Below, one piece after another: positions 1-5,934 of a DNA stretch of 13,879 nt. The stretch spans positions 1 to 13,879 of the forward strand of contig DATEHM010000200.1 in assembly GCA_035279545.1 (NCBI GenBank). Reading direction: 5' to 3'. Positions within the stretch are counted from its first letter, which is position 1; every line of letters begins with the position of its first letter. The notes under the pieces were generated by a model. It saw only the letters and a list, made by a program, of their open reading frames with translations. It had not been told where the DNA came from and made no database searches. This DNA comes from Segetimicrobium sp035279545 (GTDB taxonomy: Bacteria > Sysuimicrobiota > Sysuimicrobiia > Sysuimicrobiales > Segetimicrobiaceae). A program made the position numbers and the translations under genes.

Positions 1-1487
1 AACGGCGGGGCCGACACGGTGAACCCGGGGATCGCAAAGTAGCGGGCCTGCCACAGGGGCAGCGGAGGAGACGATCCCGCCAGGGCGATCACCGCCCCGT
101 CGGGCATCCGCGTGAGATCCTCCGGCGGCATGAGCGGGCGAACACGGGGAGAGATCGTTGCGCTCCGGTCCCCGCGTCCCCTGGTCGTCAGCGAGACGGC
201 CGGCACCGTCGTCTGCCCCATCCAGGCACTGATCGTGCGCGCGGTCTCCAGATCGCCCGCCCGAAACAGGAGCTTCGTCTCGGTGTTGCCCACCAGGGTG
301 CGCGCCTCGACCCGTCCGTAGACCTCCTCGATCTGGCTCAGGACCTGGACACCCAGCAGCATGCTGATGCCGCGCTCGCGTAAGGTGGGAAGGGCCTCGC
401 TGAGCCCCGGGAGGTAACCAAACTGCCGAAATTCATCGAGGTAGAATCGAACCGGGCACCGCAGCCCGACGCGTTCCGACTGCTCCACCAGGTCGTCCAG
501 GAGATCGGCGATCAGCCACGCGACGATCGGCTGCAGGCGTGATCCATCCGTCTCCGGCATCAGAATGTACAGCGCGGAAGGCTCTTGTCCGATTCGCCCG
601 AGATCGAAGTCGTGCCCCGTCGCCTCCACCACGAGCGGATCCGCCCACGGTGCAAGGCGCTCGAGCAGGCCGGTCACCGCGGCCTCCTGGACGCGACGCT
701 CGCGGGCGGAGAAGATCCCGTGGCGGTCGCGGACTTCGGCGATGCGGCTGGCCCGGAGGATCTCCCGCAGAAGAACCGGGCCCCCCATCGCCAGGCGGTA
801 CACCTCCCCGACGGTGTTCCCCCGGCAGGCGCGGTCCTGCTGCACGTGGAGGAACAGTAGCGCCGCAAGATCGGCGGTCGCCGCGGCATAGACGCGCGCG
901 TCCCCGGAGAGACCGCGCGGCGTCGTATTCTGCACGAGCAGCGCGGCCTTCCGTTGGGCCGTCCCGACCGACTCGACGCGGGCGAGCGGGTTGTACCCGA
1001 CGGATCCCTCGAAGAGCGGGCAGAACAGGTACGCCCTCGTCCCGTACCGCCCCGCGGTGACGTTCCAGAGCGACCGGGGGCCGGCTTTGACGTCCAGCAC
1101 CACGATGCTCTCGCGGCCGGGATCTCGCAGGAGCAGGTTGGGTGCGATCACGCCAGCGGTCTTCCCGCTCCTGGACGGGCCTACAACGAGCACGTGTCCG
1201 GATTGCCGCTCTTCGGTCAGGTAGAGCGGCTCCCGCAGTTCCCCCCACAGGCCGAGAAGAAAGGGGCCGGGGGTCATCAACGCCCCGGCCTCCGTCCGGT
1301 CCGCCCACCGCCCCGCGGCAAGCGGGCATGGTCTGCCGCCGGGCGCCCCGGTGGGGCGGAGCAGTCCCACCAGCACCGCCGCGCTGGCGAGGCTCACCCA
1401 CAGCATCGGGGCGGAGCGGAGCAGCCCCATCCAAGCGACGAGGAGCGTCGCGGTGAGAGTAGCGATCCCGAGGCCTCTCCGCGTCAT
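1..1487 (-). CDS. TraG/TraD/VirD4-type conjugation coupling ATPase (3' end cut by window edge)
   Basis: This is a type IV secretion coupling protein, the hexameric membrane ATPase that brings the relaxase-DNA complex to the mating channel. 495 codons are present, and the C-terminus lies beyond the left edge. Two hydrophobic helices (about residues 8-24 and 28-43) fit the N-terminal membrane anchor. Walker A is GPSRSGKT at 103-110. YNPLA at 165-169 and the Walker B segment RFYLDEF at 347-353 (acidic pair D351, E352) are the VirD4/TraG signature, followed by GVQVLSQIEEVYG at 379-391 and the NTETKLLFRAGD stretch at 401-412 typical of the TraM-recognition C-terminal half. The ATG at 1487-1485 overlaps the stop of the upstream gene (ATGA), so translation is probably coupled. 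The family call is firm. Which conjugation system it serves is not visible, because relaxase and mating-pair genes lie outside. A 434-codon open frame on the same strand (433-1737) is only a shadow of this gene. Confidence 0.93.
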   Translation of the reverse strand, partial: MTRRGLGIATLTATLLVAWMGLLRSAPMLWVSLASAAVLVGLLRPTGAPGGRPCPLAAGRWADRTEAGALMTPGPFLLGLWGELREPLYLTEERQSGHVLVVGPSRSGKTAGVIAPNLLLRDPGRESIVVLDVKAGPRSLWNVTAGRYGTRAYLFCPLFEGSVGYNPLARVESVGTAQRKAALLVQNTTPRGLSGDARVYAAATADLAALLFLHVQQDRACRGNTVGEVYRLAMGGPVLLREILRASRIAEVRDRHGIFSARERRVQEAAVTGLLERLAPWADPLVVEATGHDFDLGRIGQEPSALYILMPETDGSRLQPIVAWLIADLLDDLVEQSERVGLRCPVRFYLDEFRQFGYLPGLSEALPTLRERGISMLLGVQVLSQIEEVYGRVEARTLVGNTETKLLFRAGDLETARTISAWMGQTTVPAVSLTTRGRGDRSATISPRVRPLMPPEDLTRMPDGAVIALAGSSPPLPLWQARYFAIPGFTVSAPP

Positions 1488-2362
1488 CGGAGTCCCCCCT
1501 CTCGTTCCGCCGGCGCGCGGACGCCCTGGGGGGGCGGGAAGATCCCCCCTGCCAGACCAGAGGGCGGATCGCCAGGCGGGGCGGCAGCCTCCCCCCCGAC
1601 CGACGTGGCGAGGCCCACGGCGACCTCCGCCGCGGCGCCCGCCCAGAACCGTTCCACGCCGCACTCGCCGGCCAGCCGCGCCGCCTGGACGGCGCGCGCA
1701 GCGTCGCTGCAGGCAAACAGCACCCAGCTCGTCGCACGAACGTCCCAGAGCGGATCGTCGCGGCGGTGGTCCGCCATTTGGTGAAAGAGCCGGTACCGGG
1801 CGAATTTGGCCCGGAGGGCCAGCGGTGACATCGTCCCCCGGTCGAGTTCGAGGCAGTACATCCACTCGCAGCCGCCCGGGGAGGGGACCAGGATCACCGC
1901 ATCGGAAACGAGATGGGTGACCCCCAGGTCCACCTGGGCGTGCTGGGCGCCGATCCACCGAAAGGCTCTCAGCCTCCCGGCCCGATGCAGGGCACACAGG
2001 TCGCAGAAGACCTGGTTGGTCGCGATGAGGTGGTCGATCTGCAAGGCGGCCACGGCCCACGCGCGGGCCCGATCCACCGGGGCCTCCGCCAGCGCTCCCG
2101 CGGCGGCGCGGCCGAGGGGGCCGAGGCTCCAGAACGCCCGCCGATCGTCGAATGCCCTGTGGCTGAGGCAGGTCAGCAGCCCGCGCCGGCCCAGCAGCGA
2201 CAGCCGGCGGGAGGTGCTGCGCACGGATATCGAAGGGTAGCACACCTCGCGGATTTGCGCCGCGGTCAGGTAGCGCAGCTCGTTCAGGATCTCCAGCAGC
2301 GCACGGTCGCGCGGGGTCAACCGCATGATTGCGGCGGCAGGCATGACGGCCATCTCCATCAT
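1484..2362 (-). CDS. Replication-relaxation family protein (conjugative element)
   Basis: This 292-residue protein resembles the Replication-relaxation (Replic_Relax) family, which is common next to TraG/TcpA-type ATPases in conjugative elements and poorly understood. Residues about 14-90 look like a winged helix (LTPRDRALLEILNELRYLT, then a basic recognition-helix region SVRSTSRRLSLLGRRGLL). The central part carries DHLIATNQVFCDL (110-122), SDAVIL (153-158), LELDRGT (171-177) and AKFARY (185-190). The spacing of D154, E172/D174 and K186 resembles a restriction-endonuclease-like core; that is inference. The last 40 or so residues are low-complexity and rich in Gly, Pro and Ala. The start at 2362 is chosen because GGAGAAAGGGG lies directly upstream. 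The stop overlaps the coupling-protein start by ATGA. DNA binding in element transfer or maintenance is likely; the exact role is unknown. Confidence 0.8.
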   Translation of the reverse strand: MMEMAVMPAAAIMRLTPRDRALLEILNELRYLTAAQIREVCYPSISVRSTSRRLSLLGRRGLLTCLSHRAFDDRRAFWSLGPLGRAAAGALAEAPVDRARAWAVAALQIDHLIATNQVFCDLCALHRAGRLRAFRWIGAQHAQVDLGVTHLVSDAVILVPSPGGCEWMYCLELDRGTMSPLALRAKFARYRLFHQMADHRRDDPLWDVRATSWVLFACSDAARAVQAARLAGECGVERFWAGAAAEVAVGLATSVGGEAAAPPGDPPSGLAGGIFPPPQGVRAPAEREGGLR

Positions 2363-2388
2363 CCCCTTTCTCCAACATCAAATGCCCC

Positions 2389-2403
2389 GGCCGAGATTCG
2401 GCC
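2389..2403. repeat. Inverted repeat, 6-bp arms, upstream of the Replication-relaxation gene
   Basis: GGCCGA and TCGGCC are separated by GAT. The centre lies about 34 bases upstream of the start at 2362, so it could be a protein-binding site or an RNA hairpin in the leader. It is short, and some such repeats are expected by chance in GC-rich DNA. Confidence 0.3.
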
Positions 2404-2595
2404 GAGGGTGATCCCAGCTGGAAGTGATGTCTTCGGGTGAACCTAGAACGGACAGACTAGCGAAGGGCCAAATCGGTGCGAGGCACTAGAAGCGCAGAGG
2501 GTGTCGCGGACTACGACCGAACTCCACGCCGGCGCAGGCCGGCAGCCACAGTCGCGCGACGGCCACCCGCACGGACGAGGAGGTGCGGCACACCC

Positions 2596-2619
2596 GACGC
2601 TTCCGAGGGGTGAAGCGTC
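2596..2619. repeat. Inverted repeat, perfect 8-bp arms, 3' of ssb
   Basis: GACGCTTC and GAAGCGTC are separated by eight bases, about 47 bases after the SSB stop on the minus strand. As RNA it would form a stable hairpin, but no U-run follows on the minus strand. It is therefore not a classical intrinsic terminator. A rho-type or processing site, or a DNA-protein site, is equally possible. Confidence 0.4.
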
Positions 2620-2637
2620 CACCACGCAGGGTGCCCC

Positions 2638-2649
2638 GTCCGCGCGGAC
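2638..2649. repeat. 12-bp perfect palindrome next to the ssb stop
   Basis: GTCCGCGCGGAC is a perfect palindrome starting about 17 bases after the SSB stop codon in transcription direction. It has no loop, so it fits a dimeric protein-binding site better than an RNA hairpin. The function is unknown. Confidence 0.35.
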
Positions 2650-2665
2650 CGGCAGGAAATCGGGG

Positions 2666-3097
2666 TTAGGCGTCTCCCGTGGCGACCTCAACATCCTCCA
2701 TGACGTCGGGCTGACCATCGCCCGGAGCATCGGTCGAACCTTCTACCGTCGCCCCCTCGACGGCGTGTTCGCCCTCGCGCGGGCTGTCGAGAAACCAGAC
2801 GCGATCACCCACGACCTCGGTGACGCGCCGCCGAGAACCGTCCTGAGTCTCGTACGCACGAGTCTGGAGACGGCCCTCCACCGCCACGAGCCGGCCGCGG
2901 GCGCAGTACTGCCCGACCTGCTCGGCCAGCTTCCGCCAGGCGACGCAGTGAATGAAGTCGGCGTCCCGATCCCCCGCCGAGTTTCTAAAATCCCGGTCGA
3001 CGGCAAGAGTAAACTGCGCCATCGGATGCCCATTGGTCACATACCGCAGTTCCGGATCTCGTGTCAGCCGTCCGATCAGGTGAATGCGGTTCAACAT
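2666..3097 (-). CDS. ssb: Single-stranded DNA-binding protein without C-terminal DxxPF tip
   Basis: This 143-residue protein has a complete SSB OB-fold in residues 1-105. It begins with MLNRIHLIGRLTRDPELRY, continues with AQFTLAVDR (27-35) and DFIHCVAWRKLAEQ (48-61, with the conserved W54), and ends with LVAVEGRLQTRAYE (70-83) and the VVGDRVWFLD strand. SSB coats single-stranded DNA in replication and conjugation. The ATG at 3097 is preferred over in-frame extensions because a perfect GGAGGTGA sits five bases upstream and the homologous region begins exactly there. The tail (107-143) is acidic but ends EVATGDA and lacks the amphipathic DDIPF tip through which chromosomal SSBs recruit partners. 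That, and its place beside transfer genes, suggests an element-borne accessory SSB. It is probably driven by the promoter at 3242-3270. Confidence 0.92.
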   Translation of the reverse strand: MLNRIHLIGRLTRDPELRYVTNGHPMAQFTLAVDRDFRNSAGDRDADFIHCVAWRKLAEQVGQYCARGRLVAVEGRLQTRAYETQDGSRRRVTEVVGDRVWFLDSPREGEHAVEGATVEGSTDAPGDGQPDVMEDVEVATGDA

Positions 3098-3241
3098 CGG
3101 TGTCACCTCCGTGATGGTTTGTGTTTCAAGTCCGCTGCCCGTCCCTGCCCTGCGCGTTTGGGGCTCCACGAAGGGCCGCCCCGCTCCCGCCCGCCGCCGC
3201 CAATGGCCCGCGACAGGTTCGCCATCGACCACGATGGGCTC

Positions 3242-3270
3242 AGCGTATCACGGTGATGTTAAGATGTCAA
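3242..3270 (-). promoter_or_regulatory. Sigma-70-type promoter for ssb
   Basis: On the minus strand TTGACA (3270-3265, perfect -35) is followed after exactly 17 bases by TACGCT (3247-3242, -10). Transcription would start near 3235 and give a leader of about 138 bases before the SSB ATG. The -35 box lies within the 8-bp repeat block, which fits repression by a protein bound there. Confidence 0.5.
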
Positions 3271-3289
3271 GATATCTGAATATCAAGAT
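3258..3289. repeat. AT-rich operator-like block of 8-bp direct repeats
   Basis: Four consecutive 8-base units read on the plus strand as GTTAAGAT (3258), GTCAAGAT (3266), ATCTGAAT (3274) and ATCAAGAT (3282). Units 1, 2 and 4 share the core TNAAGAT or TCAAGAT at an exact 8-base period; unit 3 is divergent. A smaller palindrome AGATATCT lies at 3270-3277. The block is sharply AT-rich in GC-rich surroundings and covers the ssb -35 box. A repressor operator is the simplest reading; iterons of an element are an alternative. Confidence 0.45.
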
Positions 3290-3436
3290 CGCCCACCCAC
3301 GCCCCCTTGGCACCGGTTACGGAAGATCTCGGCGGCGTAGCGGGGCGGCGCGGTCGACCCGTCCCTCCAGGGAATTGGGAGGCGGGAGCTTCCGTTTGCG
3401 GAGGCGCTGGGACATCCGCTGCATCCGTGGGGAATC

Positions 3437-4282
3437 GTGCCGATCGGCCGCGACCTACTCGCTTCCATCCTGGGCCTGGCCTCCGCTGCGTCGTGGGGGG
3501 CCGGCGACTTCGTGGGAGGGCTGACCGCCCGGCGGGCACATGTGCTGGGGGTGGTGGTGGTCTCGCAGTGCGCGGGCGTGCTGTTCCTGATCGCCCTGGC
3601 GCTCGTTCGCGCCGAACCACTCCCAGCCATTGCCACCCTGAGCTGGGCGGGCGCGGCCGGGCTTTCGGGCGGCGTGGGGCTGACCGCCCTCTATCGGGCC
3701 CTGGCGGTCGGCCAGATGGGGGTTGCGGCTCCCATCACGGCGGTGGTGGCCGCAGCCCTCCCGGTGCTCTACGGGAGCCTGTCCGCGGGGATCCCCGACA
3801 CCCCCCGACTCGTGGGATTCGCCTTGGCGATCGCGGGAATTTGGCGGATCTCCCGGGGGAGCGAGCGGACGGAGCGACCTGATGGGATCGGCCCGGCGAT
3901 GCTGGCCGGCGTTGGCTTCGGGGGGTTTTATATCCTCATCCATCAGGTCGGCGCGCCCGCCGTTTTCTGGCCGCTGGCCGCGGCCAAGATCACCCCGGTT
4001 GCCCTGATGTCCACCACCGCACTGCTCGGCCGTCGCCCGTGGGTCCCGACGATCTCGCTGATCCCCCTGTTGGCCTTGGCGGGGGGGTTGGACGTCGGCG
4101 GCAACGTCTTTTTCGTCCTGGCCTCCCAGACCGGGCGCCTCGATGTATCCGCCATCCTCTCCTCGCTCTACCCGGCCACCACGCTCCTCCTGGCGCGTGG
4201 GATTCTCAAGGAGCGCATCACCCGATCACAGGCGACCGGGATGGCGGCCGTCCTGATCGCCATCCCCCTGATCGCTGCCTGA
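3437..4282 (+). CDS. EamA/DMT-family membrane transporter
   Basis: This 281-residue protein is almost wholly hydrophobic, with about ten predicted membrane helices arranged as two EamA repeats (roughly 5-135 and 148-281). The end of the second repeat carries the family pattern SSLYPATTLLLARGILKER followed by SQATGMAAVLIAIPLI. The N-terminus begins LLASILGLASAASWGAGDF, like many drug/metabolite transporters. Such proteins export or import small metabolites; the substrate cannot be told. The GTG start at 3437 has only a modest GGGGA upstream, so the start is less certain than the family. It lies 90 bases before the decarboxylase gene on the same strand. A permease paired with an amino-acid decarboxylase is a plausible substrate/amine transport partnership, but this is inference. 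Confidence 0.85.
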   Translation: MPIGRDLLASILGLASAASWGAGDFVGGLTARRAHVLGVVVVSQCAGVLFLIALALVRAEPLPAIATLSWAGAAGLSGGVGLTALYRALAVGQMGVAAPITAVVAAALPVLYGSLSAGIPDTPRLVGFALAIAGIWRISRGSERTERPDGIGPAMLAGVGFGGFYILIHQVGAPAVFWPLAAAKITPVALMSTTALLGRRPWVPTISLIPLLALAGGLDVGGNVFFVLASQTGRLDVSAILSSLYPATTLLLARGILKERITRSQATGMAAVLIAIPLIAA

Positions 4283-4319
4283 GCGACTGGTGCCGCCCGG
4301 CGCGGGGCGATACGCTACA

Positions 4320-4343
4320 GGCGGCGGGGCCCGCGAGGCCGCC
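4320..4343. repeat. GC-rich inverted repeat between permease and decarboxylase genes
   Basis: GGCGGC (4320-4325) and GCCGCC (4338-4343) flank a 12-base loop, 38 bases after the permease stop. No U-run follows, so termination is doubtful. In this GC-rich context it may be chance. Confidence 0.2.
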
Positions 4344-4372
4344 GCCCGCAGATCCGTGAGAGGAGGAGATCC

Positions 4373-5905
4373 GTGGGGGCGCACGATCGGTCGCCATCAT
4401 CAGGATGTGGGGAGAGGGACTCGTCCCGACTCCTCTTCCGATCTGAGACGAACTCGCGTTGGGAATGGTCTCCGGAGGAGATCAGGCGCGTTGGCCACCG
4501 GGTGGTGGAGCTCATCGTCGAGCACTTAAGCACCCTGCCGCAACGCCCGGTGTTCCGACCGCTTCCCGAGGATCTCGCCGGGAACTGGTTCGCGGAAGGC
4601 GTCCCGCTGGTGGGCACAGAGCCCATGGCGATCCTCGACGAGTTTGCCGCACGGATCGAGCCGTATCCATTCGGCAACGGACACCCGCGCTTCTACGGTT
4701 GGGTCAACTCGCCCCCGGCCGTGATCGGGATCTTCGCCGAGGCCCTAGCGGCGGCGATGAATCCCAGCTGCGCCGGTGGGAACCACGCGGCCGTCTACGT
4801 GGAACGACTCGTGCTGAATTGGTTCAAGTCGATGCTGGGCTTCCCGCAGGAGAGCATGGGCCTGCTGGTCAGCGGGGGCTCGATGGCCACGCTGACAGCC
4901 TTGGCGGTGGCCCGCCACGCCAAAGCCGGTGCGAACGTCCGGGCGCGGGGCGTCCAGGGTCGTACCTCCCCCCTGACGGTCTACGCCGGAGACGAAGGAC
5001 ACAACTGCGTGCGCAAGGCGGTCGAACTGTTGGGGATCGGAAGCGACTACCTGCGCACCATTCCGTCGGACGCGCGCTTCCGCATGCGGGTCCCGGACCT
5101 CGAGGCCGCGATCGAGCGCGATCTCCGCAACCACGCCCAGCCCATCGCCGTGGTCGCCAGCGCCGGCACGGTCAACAGCGGGGCGATCGACCCACTTGAT
5201 GCCATCGCCGCGGTGTGCCGGCGGTACGGCTTGTGGCTGCACGTGGACGGGGCGTACGGCGCACCGGCCATCCTCACCGACCGGTATCGCGAGGCGCTCG
5301 CGCCAATCGCCCTGGCGGACAGCGTCGCCGTGGACCCCCACAAATGGATGTACGTGCCGGTAGAAGCCGGGCTCGTGCTCGTGCGGAACGCCGCCGTGAT
5401 GCGCGACGCCTTCAGCCTGGTCCCGCCCTACCTCCGCACCGACGGCAGTCCCGCCGGTGTGGGAGGCCTGCCATGGTTCAGTGAGTTCGGTTTTCAGCAG
5501 ACCCGGGGGTTCCGGGCCCTTAAGGTCTGGATGGCCCTCAAACACCACGGGGTCAGGGGCTACGCCGAGGCGATCGACCGAGACATCGCCCTGGCCGACC
5601 ATCTCGCCGCCCAGGTGGAGGCGACCCCCACCCTGGAGGTGGCGGCCCCACGAGGCCTCAGCGTCGTCTGCTTCCGGTACGCCCCCGCCCCTCTACGGGG
5701 GGACGATCACCGACTCGATGCCGTAAACAAAGCGGTGTTGGAGGAGATCCAGTTGGGCGGTGAGGCCTTCCTCTCCGGCACCACGCTGGGCGGTCGGTTC
5801 GTGCTTCGGGCCTGCATCATCAATCCGCGTGCCTCCCCGGAGGACCTCGATGCCCTGGTGGACCTGGTGCAGGCGGCAGGCGACCGGGCGGCGCGCGGGC
5901 TGTAG
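4373..5905 (+). CDS. Group II PLP-dependent amino-acid decarboxylase
   Basis: This 510-residue protein belongs to the pyridoxal-dependent decarboxylase family (aromatic-amino-acid, glutamate and diaminobutyrate decarboxylases). The PLP lysine is K324 in DPHKWMYVP. The aspartate that contacts the pyridine nitrogen is D292 in HVDGAYGAPA. The ring-stacking histidine is H210 in GDEGHNCVRKA. Also visible are GNGHPRFYGWVNSP (101-114), GGNHAAVYVE and the phosphate-binding GLLVSGGSMATL segment. Length and motif order are normal for the family. The GTG start at 4373 has AGGAGG six bases upstream. Aromatic L-amino acid decarboxylase-like activity is the default guess. However, the segment before the active site (NPSCAGGNHAAV) differs from animal and plant enzymes, and substrate specificity cannot be read. 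Some members of this fold act as aldehyde synthases. It is convergent with the M24 gene, with 29 bases between stops. Confidence 0.9.
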   Translation: MGAHDRSPSSGCGERDSSRLLFRSETNSRWEWSPEEIRRVGHRVVELIVEHLSTLPQRPVFRPLPEDLAGNWFAEGVPLVGTEPMAILDEFAARIEPYPFGNGHPRFYGWVNSPPAVIGIFAEALAAAMNPSCAGGNHAAVYVERLVLNWFKSMLGFPQESMGLLVSGGSMATLTALAVARHAKAGANVRARGVQGRTSPLTVYAGDEGHNCVRKAVELLGIGSDYLRTIPSDARFRMRVPDLEAAIERDLRNHAQPIAVVASAGTVNSGAIDPLDAIAAVCRRYGLWLHVDGAYGAPAILTDRYREALAPIALADSVAVDPHKWMYVPVEAGLVLVRNAAVMRDAFSLVPPYLRTDGSPAGVGGLPWFSEFGFQQTRGFRALKVWMALKHHGVRGYAEAIDRDIALADHLAAQVEATPTLEVAAPRGLSVVCFRYAPAPLRGDDHRLDAVNKAVLEEIQLGGEAFLSGTTLGGRFVLRACIINPRASPEDLDALVDLVQAAGDRAARGL

Positions 5906-5934
5906 CCGGTATGAGAGTGTGAGGCGGATCTGCC

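Larger units (their letters stand above)
2363..2665. other. 303-base non-coding gap with clustered inverted repeats
   Basis: I find no credible gene between the SSB stop and the Replication-relaxation start. Open frames here lack RBSs and family features. The stretch holds four perfect inverted repeats: GGCCGA/TCGGCC (2389-2403, 3-base loop), GCCGGC/GCCGGC (2528-2543, 4-base loop), GACGCTTC/GAAGCGTC (2596-2619, 8-base loop) and the 12-base palindrome GTCCGCGCGGAC (2638-2649). Its position inside a transfer module makes a transfer origin, a replication origin or a terminator/regulator region possible. None of these is proven by the sequence. Confidence 0.5.
3098..3436. other. 339-base divergent intergenic region between ssb and the permease gene
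   Basis: This region separates the minus-strand transfer module from the plus-strand metabolic genes. No credible gene is present. It holds the long SSB leader (about 140 bases), the minus-strand promoter and an AT-rich block of 8-bp repeats at 3258-3289. The rest is GC-rich and without recognisable signals. I found no tRNA gene or direct repeat that would mark an attachment site. Confidence 0.55.

Noticed and set aside
433..1737. A 434-codon minus-strand open frame overlapping the coupling protein
   Set aside because: It is rich in Arg, Pro and Gly with no domain, and the frame next to it carries the complete TraG/VirD4 motif series. It is a shadow produced by high GC.
2443..2730. A 95-codon minus-strand frame between ssb and the Replication-relaxation gene
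   Set aside because: It overlaps the ssb 3' end in another frame, has no RBS, and its composition (Pro, Ser, Cys scattered) looks non-coding.
3098..3180. A possible tRNA fragment (TTCAAGTCC resembles a T-loop)
   Set aside because: No matching acceptor, anticodon or D-arm could be found on either strand, so there is no support for a tRNA or att site.
3098..3232. A longer SSB with a 45-residue N-terminal extension
   Set aside because: The extension has no SSB homology, and a perfect GGAGGTGA sits just before the internal ATG at 3097.
4320..4343. Intrinsic terminator after the permease gene
   Set aside because: There is a hairpin but no U-run; kept only as a low-confidence inverted repeat.
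4745..5602. A 285-codon minus-strand open frame opposite the decarboxylase
   Set aside because: It is an antisense shadow; the plus strand carries the PLP-lysine and the other decarboxylase motifs.
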